DNA of 64,000 nt, from assembly GCF_000003815.2 (NCBI RefSeq), contig NC_049985.1, forward strand, positions 16,500,119-16,564,118. Reading direction: 5' to 3'. The notes beneath the pieces are model-generated. The model was not told the DNA's origin. It worked only from the letters and a program-made list of their open reading frames with translations, and ran no database searches. This document shows positions 1 to 8,499 of the stretch, piece by piece. The DNA comes from Branchiostoma floridae (lineage: Eukaryota; Chordata; Leptocardii; Amphioxiformes; Branchiostomatidae). The stretch's first letter is position 1. The number at the start of each line of letters is the position of its first letter. Made by a program: the position numbers and the translations under genes.

Positions 1-401
1 AAAAAAAGACTATTCCCAAAGAAACGCCAGACGGCAGGCAGCGAGTCCGCTACTCGAACAGAGCATTTAGGCGGAAAAACCTCAAAAGACTGGCAATTAT
101 GTAAGACTTGCTGCATTTTTTAAATTCATGATTGCATATCAGACAATTGCAGAGTGTTGCACAAGGTCCTTGTCCAACCTTGTGGTCGTCTGTGGTGATT
201 AGGAATTCGGCAACACCCTGGAAGTAGGAACACCAGCTTCCAACCCATTGCCCCTGCTTGGTCACTCCACTCCATCGCAGTGCTCCCTCTTGCATTTTTT
301 GTCTAGAATTAACCTCTGATATTATGTATGTCCAACATTATGCCCTTGGTTGATCTGAGTCCCCAAATCAACTCCTAACAAAAAAATCCTTTTTCCCGCA
401 G

Positions 402-543
402 CAATGCAAGGGAGATGTGGCAGAGCGATGTTAGTGGCCGCGGTGTAGAGGACACTGCAGCTGACCAGGAGGCAAACGAGTGGGGACGCCGTGGTGGCGA
501 TCCTGACCGTTACCTGCCGGTAGGTCTTCCACCACAATACTAG
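402..543 (+). CDS. SAA: Serum amyloid A, last coding exon (partial gene)
   Basis: Terminal exon of a serum amyloid A protein, a small secreted acute-phase apolipoprotein that binds HDL and retinol in vertebrates. A pyrimidine-rich acceptor (cccgcag) ends at 401. The first base completes a codon from the previous exon, then 46 codons run to TAG at 541-543. The peptide carries the diagnostic SAA C-terminal pattern: NARE near the start, GRGVEDTAADQEANEWGRR in the middle, then DPDRY and an ending GLPPQY, aligning without gaps to the known family ending (ADQAANEWGR...DPNHFRPAGLP). The position and phase of the intron also fit. Earlier exons (signal peptide and N-terminal helices) are not seen in 1-401 and must lie left of the window. 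The exon lies inside an intron of the BLTP1 gene, on the opposite strand. Family assignment is firm; the expression pattern is not known from sequence. Confidence 0.93.
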
Positions 544-673
544 CTTCCATTATTAACCAGTTGTTGACATTTTCAAAGATTCTTAAGTAGATTTAAATCA
601 AGTGTACTACTGTTTGCTTCGTGTACAACTGGTCATGCTAAAATTGTACAATGTATGTGTGCTACATGTGGAC

Positions 674-1381
674 TAAGTAGAGTCCATTCCAAGACACCAT
701 GCGGATGTTTGTTGCCATTGTTTAGAATTGATTTTAAAGTTTTGTAATTATATGTCTAGGACATTTGATACTTCAGAAATATTTTCAACACTGTTTCAAC
801 TTTATAAATATTTCCCTGGTCCTGTAAAACTTTGGAAATATTCATGGTGTGGAATTGGATACTTCTAATGGTTTCTAAATAATGATAACAGCATTCTACC
901 ATTATTTACCATTTTCTACCATTTTTTGTAAATGGTTCAGTGGGCTGGGAAGATAGCAATTCACACATCCTTGCAAAGTATGGTTGGGTGCCATGCAACA
1001 ATGGCCCACCACAAAGGATCCACCAGTGCCCAGCAGTGAGATCTAAAAATATACAGATGCAACAATTGGGCTTACTTTTATGGGGGCAATAAACTAATTT
1101 TACCATTTGGCCAGGTTTACCATTTTTTGTAAATATTTGTAAATGTGAAATAATCACAGAGAGGTTTCACAATTATTCTAAATAAAGGTATTTTTGTACA
1201 GTTACTTTCAAAATGTTTCTAAAATATTCAAAGAAATTCAAATAAATGAGTATTTTCTTAGTCAATTTTTCAAAAATAATTTAATCATTGTGGCTCAGAT
1301 ATTCTTTTGTTCAAAATAATTCAGACTAATTATAAATATCGCCTAAAAACCCTCATGGTGTCTTGGAATGGACTCTAGTAG
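674..1381. mobile_element. TIR element of about 0.7 kb, non-autonomous
   Basis: The left end (tagagtccattccaagacac) and the right end (gtgtcttggaatggactcta) are inverted copies over about 25 bases, bounding roughly 700 bp of AT-rich DNA with no open reading frame of note. The interior around 930-1110 is a diverged copy of sequence at about 35590-35770, so this is a dispersed family. No clear target-site duplication was found. It lies in a BLTP1 intron, 130 bp downstream of the SAA stop codon, and could supply or disturb the SAA 3' end. Confidence 0.6.
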
Positions 1382-1980
1382 AAAAATGCATTTTATTTAA
1401 TTAAGAGACAGCTAGGGTGTTTAGGTATATTATACGAAAATGTAAATGCATAGACTTCTTAGGTACACATGTATTAATTATCTTCATTGTTACAAGTAGA
1501 AATAGGTTTTTCAAACTGCTGGTTTTGTAATTCTACTGGACTTGTTGATCATTAAAAAGATACAATGTACATGTATCCCTATGCGAATCAGAGAAAAGGA
1601 AAATAGATTTGAGACTATAAAATTTGTGCTTTAGTCCTCCTTGTTTCGGAATCTGCATTTTCAGCTGAAAATCACACACATACACACACAAACACCTAGA
1701 GTAAATGTAAAATGTGTGATCAACTCTCATACTCTCTGCTACTCTAGTAGCAGAAGACAACGTGACATGGGAAAGCACATCAAACATCAAACATAAATCT
1801 GCTTAAACCCTTGGCTTTTCCTAACACTACCATCTGTTAAATGAAGCCAATGGTTATTAACATTCAAAACTATGTTGTACAGCACCTGATGCACTGTGAG
1901 ACTAATAGAGTAGGGCAGGATTGTGGACAGGAAAGCAAGTTCTTGGAAATTGACATAAGGATATGAGCTGCTGCACTTAC

Positions 1981-4931
1981 TGTATAGATGTCTGCTTTAA
2001 TAAATGGGATGAGGTCTCGCCATATGGGTTCTTTCTCTGGCTCTTCTTCTGTATTCTCTGGAGTCTCTGAGCTGTAGAAAAAAAATCAAATGGATAACTA
2101 TTAGATAGACTTGTACCAAATGCAGTAACTCTCCCTGTCTGAGAGTTAAAAACTGGATTGATGAACTAAATGTTAAAGGTCTTCCTAAGGTTTTCCAATA
2201 CATGAGTTACATTAAAATATGTATGTTCAGTTAATCTTACATGCATGTGTGGACATGAATGTCTCTTTATGTCATTTATTATTATTTACACACCATTTGT
2301 GCTCGTGAAATTTATCTTGATTTTATATATTAAGTAATATTGTAAATTTATTTAATCATTAGTTCATGGGTACTTAATTTCATGTTAGGTGTATAAGATT
2401 AAAGGTAGAAACACTGACAGAATGTTTTAATGACAGAAAATCTGTAATGATTTCAAGTTGAAGAGGGCTGACTTAAAAAAACAGAAACACTAAGTGAACA
2501 TGATTATTTCAAGATTTACAGGAGAAGGGATGCCACAGTTGGCTTGTGCACCCAGCCCCCACGGTGGAAGGTGAATAAAACAACAGCGTTTAAACCAGAG
2601 AATTAACAGAACAGGTTAGTATTTGATATTGAGGTGAAATTTTATGATTGGAAGATTTGATTCCAGAAATAATGAAAGTCACCCTTTCCCCTTCACTTCC
2701 CCATAAGATTACATGCATTGCTGGACTGAAACAGTTTAGTCCCCACAAAGAGCATGCAAGTAGCTGAAGTAACCAAATGACTTAACCATACCCTCTGTCT
2801 CCTTGTTTGCCATCATCAGGTGGGTCGTATTCAAACCCCATGGTCTGGTCCAGTCCAAAGGCCTTCTCCAGTTTTCCGTAAATGTCCGACCGGTTGTAGA
2901 TGTGATACTCAAACCCATTCAGGTATAGGTTCAGCCGAGTGTCCATTGGAGTTGGGTCTATAATTATAAGGAAAAACAATTACATGACATGAAACATATG
3001 CATTGATCATTTGACTTTAACCATTGTCAATGGCTGTATTATTTCACTTTGTAATGTCAGAAGTGTGTTATGATTTATATCTGACTTAGCCGGTTAACAC
3101 AACCATATCATGTGTACAATGTTACAGTCAGGGATAAACTAAATGGATAAATTTATGATACATCAGTAGATAATCTACATTTGTAGATACACCTAATTGT
3201 CTTGCCTAACACCTGGTATTAAGACTTTCATAAAAGCAGTATCTCTTATTATACAATATGTAATACATGTATGACACCTACCATACTTTGACTCTCTTGG
3301 AATGTATGGTCTCCACCAGCGAAAGATTGCTACACCATCTTGTACTCTTAAATAGGAAAGAAACAAACATTAGTTATGACACACTACCAAGCTGGTAGAT
3401 AATTACATTTGTCACTTTCTACACAACCCCCCACTAATACACCTGTATTCAATTATAGTAGACATCAAAATTACATCCACTGAATCAAAGACCATTTGTG
3501 AAGTTAGAATTTATACATGATATTGCAAAACATAGCATGATAAAGTAAGTTGTGATGTATTTGTAATTCAACAATACAAATCCCAATTCGCAGGGCAGTA
3601 CTAGTTGTTAATAAAAATGACTCTATATCAGAATTTGCAGGTTTATATTTCAAAGTTGAGGACAGTGAATCTTACCTGATAGATCTATCATAATCAATGT
3701 AGTGCACATCACGGAACATAACCTTTCCTGACAGCACTGACACACTGAACGAACCTAAGAGGAAGAAATATATACTTTATATTAAAAATACAGCAACACA
3801 CAATACACCATTTCTATGTACTATTGGATGCTTTACATACAGAATATGCTTTACAAAGGCATAGAAATAGATTATTTCTTTCTTTTTTTCAGATTGTAAA
3901 CAATACAGTACTAAGTACATGTGGATCTCAGGCTGGCAGCAATTGCTGGTGTTGTGACCCAAACATTAACACATAACAATTTACCACTAAAAGACAGTTG
4001 GGCACATCTTTGACTCACAGATAATTGAAAATCATTCTATAGGCACAGGGACAGTAGCCTGGGTACCATCCTATTTCTACCGGGGTAGCGAGTGTAAGGA
4101 GCCCCGGTAGAATACGGATGATACTCAGGCTACAGGGACAGGTGTTGCCTTTGTACAGCTTTCTATAGGGGCTACTTGCACTTACTTCCCTACTTTTTTT
4201 TATTGATTGCCCAGCAAGTACTAGGAACCTCTGCAGAAATTGGTTGGTACCAAGGCTAGGACAGGTCTGGACCTGTACCAGTGGATGTACCTGTACCTAA
4301 AACTTGAATGTTTAACTTTAAGGTACAAGCTATATATATATTGGAGACTACAATCACTTGTACTTACCAACATTTATGTGGCAGTTCTTGACAAATCTGT
4401 TGAGTATACGTGTGAGAATGAATCCCAGAACCCGAGAGTTGTAGTAGGTGAGGTACAGGACCCAGCCACAAGCCAGCACAGCTGCAGCCAAGAGCCAGAT
4501 GATGTTAGAGTTCACCTTCCTCAAGTCCTGGGCAACACAGTCAGAAGAAAAGGTTGTGCAGTTATGATACTGAATGGTAATAGACATTTCATTGGTGACA
4601 GGTACATGTGTGCATGAGTAAATGGATATGTCCATAGCAAGGATTTTGTTTGGAGATGGAGGGAGGGTTCTATTAGAATTTTGGGACCTGAGAGCACAAA
4701 AGGTGCCAGATGAGCTCTGCAAGAGCAAGCTATTTAAGAGGGTCTAGGCAGAAAATTCAATCCTCTGGAATGACATTTCCTGCAATTTTGAGAAGATTTC
4801 AAAGTAAAAAACAGAGACTGTCGATAACAGTCAAAATAACATTATGATGATGATGTCGACAATATTGTTGTCAAGGGAGGATTCGCTGACTATTCTTTTG
4901 GGGTCAGTACCTCTGAATCTGAGTGCATGCG

Positions 4932-4982
<51 letters not shown>

Positions 4983-5432
4983 TCCTGAGGCAAGATAGGG
5001 ACGGTCTAGACTCTACACTCTGCCTGTGTTTAAACAATCTCTCGCTGGTTGGGGTTTATGACCTACTTTAGTAGGGAGGCGGCGATTGTAGGGCTGGCCA
5101 ATAGGGGTGTGATTTTAGTCAGGCCATCTACACATCTACACTGGCAAGTTAGATATTCTCTCCATCAAGCTTGAGAGGCAGGCAATGTGTGACAATGTGA
5201 TAAATTCGTGGTGAAACTTTGAGTGATGAAAATAAAATCACTGTGCATGAAAATAAAACCAGTGCAAACATTTCAATTTTACAGTATGTAACGCTAGTAT
5301 TCTACTACTGCAAACAATGACTGTACTTACATCGTTGATGTTATCTGGGTTCAGCAGGGATCCGTTCAGGTTGCTATGGCTGTACTGAGATTCACTCCCC
5401 TGGGCCACAGTTAACCCCAGAAACAGAGCCAT
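1981..5432 (-). CDS. BLTP1: BLTP1 (KIAA1109/Tweek) bridge-like lipid transfer protein, N-terminal exons
   Basis: Six minus-strand coding exons join in frame: 5331-5432, 4368-4527, 3676-3754, 3282-3346, 2792-2957, 1981-2071 (663 nt, 221 codons, phase 0 at the last donor). All introns are GT-AG. The start is the ATG at 5430-5432; an upstream GTG is in frame but is not a likely animal start. Residues 43-60 form the conserved membrane anchor (IIWLLAAAVLACGWVLYLTYY), followed by NSR, GSFSVSVLSGKVMFRDV, the FRWWRPY block, EYHIYNRSDIYGKLE and WRDLIPFIKADIY, all matching the N-terminus of BLTP1. The family protein is about 5,000 residues, so only its first few percent is here; the rest lies to the left. 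BLTP1 forms a long hydrophobic channel anchored in the ER that moves lipids to the plasma membrane. The leader before the anchor differs from the vertebrate one and contains a short hydrophobic stretch (MALFLGLTV). Confidence 0.95.
4055..4132. mobile_element. Tiny hairpin MITE with 9-bp target duplication, copy 1
   Basis: A 78-bp near-palindrome begins TAGCCTGGGTACCATCC and ends with the inverted sequence ...CTCAGGCTA. It is flanked on both sides by cagggacag (4046-4054 and 4133-4141), a perfect 9-bp target-site duplication. A second copy with a different 9-bp duplication is at 37159-37237. Nine bases is the length typical of Mutator-type transposition. It sits in BLTP1 intron 2. Confidence 0.85.
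4934..4981. repeat. (TG)n microsatellite
   Basis: About 24 uninterrupted TG dinucleotides in BLTP1 intron 1. The histidine/threonine ORF on the other strand here is an artefact of this repeat. Confidence 0.97.
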
Positions 5433-5715
5433 CTTTACAACCACTTGTTTTGTTTATCTTTAGCTGTTGTGTTTATCTGCTGTGGCGTGTTGTTGTGTTG
5501 TCCTAGTCTTCCTTTATTTTCTCACCAAAAAGATATGCTTTCTTTTTGACAAGTTTATCCACAGGAAATAAGCAATGGCAACGTTATCATTGTTAATTTA
5601 TGATATCTAACTCCGCTACCTTTCTTCCGGGTTACTGTAAGCGAGCGACAAAGAACAAATCTATGCTGGAAACACTACAGAGTCGCTTTCCCGACTGTTA
5701 TCCTACAGAACTAAA
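5433..5715. promoter_or_regulatory. Likely BLTP1 promoter/5' UTR, possibly bidirectional
   Basis: The 283 bp between the BLTP1 start codon (minus) and an ATGGCG start (plus, 5716) contain no repeat. An ETS-type site (cttccggg) lies near 5622. Head-to-head spacing under 300 bp suggests a shared promoter, but transcription of the plus-strand side is unproven. Confidence 0.4.
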
Positions 5716-5808
5716 ATGGCGACGTTGCTTCTACGTATCAGCCCATCGTGGCAAAGAGCAGAACTGTCCCCTGAGCAAACCTATCGTCTGAAAACACCTC
5801 AGCTCTGA
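5716..5808 (+). CDS. Candidate first exon or 30-codon ORF, divergent from BLTP1
   Basis: The start ATGGCGACG stands in a CpG-rich stretch and encodes 30 residues (MATLLLRISPSWQRAELSPE...) before TGA at 5806-5808. The composition (Arg, Leu, Ser, few acids) resembles a mitochondrial presequence, but I do not recognise the product. No convincing GT donor falls within the open frame. After the stop, a separate frame from 5818 stays open for 108 codons before it runs into the transposon at 6143. That arrangement would fit either a decayed gene or a real gene read in another frame. Low confidence; RNA evidence is needed to decide. Confidence 0.25.
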   Translation: MATLLLRISPSWQRAELSPEQTYRLKTPQL

Positions 5809-6142
5809 CAGATAACGATGCACAGCTGTGGACGTCCGAGCAAGCTGGGGCCTGGCGCCGGTGGCTTTTCCGCTGATATTCCGGCATTTATAGCAAGGTA
5901 CCAAACCATGTCCGGCTCAGAATTTCCCCAAAAGGTCCTTTGTCGACTGTTAAATCCTCCGGTAGTGGAAATATGCCGGTATTGTGGATATCTTACGGCG
6001 AAAATGCCAAAAACAAGGACAGACGACAGAATTCCTGATGTCAAACCGCCATTTTGGGTTTGGATGACCTCATCGGAGGTCATGATTGAAAACGAGGTTG
6101 CGCGGGAATTCCAAAACAACAACATTCCGCAGGGGCGAAATG

Positions 6143-6323
6143 CTAGCCTCTACCAGGCTTCGTGGTTTGGTGGTCTAATTGTAGAAATTGGTCAAATAGA
6201 GTAAATACAGTACGCTAGGGGAGTCAGCGGCCGAGTAGGGACATTCTCCAAACCACTCTATTTACTCTATTTGACCAATTTCTACAATTAGACCACCAGA
6301 CCACGAAGCCTGGTAGAGGCTAG
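6143..6323. mobile_element. Hairpin MITE with 7-bp target duplication, copy 1
   Basis: Two arms of about 65 bp are near-perfect inverted copies: ctagcctctaccaggcttcg at the left end and its complement at the right. The total is 181 bp. The flanks carry an exact 7-bp duplication, cgaaatg (6136-6142 and 6324-6330). A second copy is at 58187-58380 with its own 7-bp duplication. No coding capacity; non-autonomous DNA transposon, superfamily not assigned. Confidence 0.88.
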
Positions 6324-6668
6324 CGAAATGCGCACATGATTAGATGTCCCTCCACCCAAAGCTCCACCATACAGTAGGTTTAGACTCCTTTTCTCCAATG
6401 AGCTTTTGCTCCTTGTTTTCTGCTTGCTAACGAAACGTATAAACTATAATCATTGAGGAATTTAAACCCACCAATTTTATCTCCTCTCTTCACTCTTGTC
6501 CAGTTTATAGTATCACAAAAGTATCACGCAGTCCTGAGCTGAGTACGAGACTAGGACATCCAAGATGGTGGACCGATAAAAACACACTGACGAGTGACGA
6601 CTTCGCGAAGTAAAGCATAGCATACGGATAGCATTTGCTCAATCGGATACTACCTGCAGTCGAGGATC

Positions 6669-6779
6669 ATGGCGGCACCTGTTGTGAACTTATTTTTGTC
6701 ATTTCAATGGAAATTTGAACAAGAATCATCTTCACAGGGTACCGCACTGGCCGCCTGGAGTTATAAACGGATATGTCAG
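6669..6779 (+). CDS. Candidate first coding exon, unknown protein
   Basis: ATGGCGGCA opens a 37-codon frame (MAAPVVNLFLSFQWKFEQES...) ending exactly at a strong donor, CAG|gtgggt (6780). A YY1-like caagatggtgg lies about 100 bp upstream (6561-6571), as often seen at animal start sites. A possible next exon follows an acceptor tgttttgcag at 7041: read in phase it gives TYAVIQHGAGD, then either a donor (gtgatg) or a stop. I do not recognise the protein. Later exons were not found and may lie beyond the satellite or be lost. The combination of start context, open frame and donor is better than chance but not proof. Confidence 0.4.
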
Positions 6780-8499
6780 GTGGGTGGTTTCCTCTACTAA
6801 CGTTATCTGTAGTTAGGAATTTACATCGGACGCTGTATTAGATAATTATTGTACTGGTATACCCCCTAAAGATTACACACATCATGTTACACCATTGGCA
6901 AACATTTTCAACTTCGCCCCTATATTCCAGTCAGATTTTACAGGCTTTTCATTGACGTCATACTAATTATAATTTGAATCCTCCGACGACCATGTTGGCG
7001 GGTAATTGAATTAAGCACTGGCATCTTCGTGTGTTTTGCAGACGTACGCTGTAATCCAACATGGCGCAGGTGATGTCTGATGAAAAGCCTCGCGACCCTA
7101 GGTCTTCTAAAATATTTGGTGAAAATCCAAACACACGCAGAATCTTCCGACTGGATGGATTATGGCAATCAGCCTTATTGATTTATTAATTCAAAATTTC
7201 TAAGTGAATCTTGACATTGCGATTCAAGATGTTTCAGAAGTAATTGTGGAACTTTACTGCGAAATTCAAGAGCAGACCGTATTTGGTCCGCCCGTGAAAA
7301 GACCGGACCAATGACAATCATCCAAATGGAGGGATATAAGTTAATAAGACAGTCAGTTTGTATCGAAATCTCTACTTGAGTCTTGACTAAGGGTTAAAAG
7401 ATGAAAACCGCTATTTAATCGGATGTTTTGTTCGCGAGATATTCCTGATCGTTTGCGCTATTGGCCTTACCGCTACCCTTTACCGAAAGTCAGTGGTAAT
7501 AGGGTGTAGTTATTCCTTTTTTTCTGCATTTTAAGCTAATGGTTCAAGTTCCGGCCCAGCAAACTTCATATCATTACAAAGGTCTCTTAGTGCCTTGTTT
7601 AAAAATGAAAACCGCTTTTTAATCGGGTGTTTTGTTCGCGAGATATACCTGATCGTTTGCGCTCTTGGCCTAACCGCTACCCTTGACCGAAAGTCACTGG
7701 TAGGGTGTAGTTAATTTGTACGAAATTTTCACAAGCTCTTAATATTTCATGGAGGTATTAGGTCGCCAAACTCTAGTTGATAATAGTTCGTGTGACTTTA
7801 TCAAAGCACATATGAAATAAAATCGTTATGTCTACAGACATCTTTCTACATAACAAACCTGGTTTATTTGGCAAAGGTATGTAGTTTTATATCCACTAGC
7901 TTTGTACAATCCAACTTTGATGCAGGCAGTTAGTGATCATCGCTAATTAGGCTCACTAGTGATCATCGCTAATGGTATGGGGTAAGGGCGCGGTCACATA
8001 GGCCTGTCGTACGATCGTTAACTTCGTCAGGCATTTTGGAAGACAATCTTGTACATCTCTTGCAAAGTTCAACTGTTTTGGTACAAGAAATACTGTTTAA
8101 AATCCATATCGGTGGTTGGTTCTCTCACAGCCTGCTTGAAAATCCTATATCAATCGCCAACCTATGTAACCGCGCCCTAACAAACAGGGATATTTTGGGT
8201 CACAAAGCATGTTTGGGCCTTCGTATATGGTCGTATAACACAGTATTTATGGGCGACCCCCGTGGACAAAAGTAGGTCGGGCACAAAATAGTTCTTGAAA
8301 AGCCATAGAATTTTTTCTGTGCGCGTCAGCTAGTCGGAAACTGTTAGTTTGGAGGCTGTATAATAACTTGGGTTACGATGTTTGTGTCTTGGCTGAGAAG
8401 AATTTCGCGCACGAATCCTATTCCTGCTACTTCCGTGTGTCGGCTGCAGTACGGTGACCTCCGCTGAGGGTCATTTCAAAGTGTTTATTCTGGGATAAT
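6780..8499. other. Gene-poor stretch with decayed satellite units
   Basis: No credible gene beyond the candidate exon at 6669. From 7385 to 7725 two strongly diverged units related to the satellite at 8.5-12 kb can be read (shared blocks: gatgaaaaccgc, aatcggatg, ggttcaagttccggccc, ggtagggtg). At 7931-7975 the 17-mer tagtgatcatcgctaat occurs twice. Confidence 0.6.

Noticed and set aside
5799-6125. 108-codon minus-strand ORF
   Set aside because: Overlaps the plus ORF, has no splice support and no recognisable domain.
5818-6204. 128-codon plus-strand ORF
   Set aside because: Its last 20 codons are the hairpin MITE and an overlapping minus-strand ORF of similar length exists. Kept only as a possible decayed start region, not a gene.
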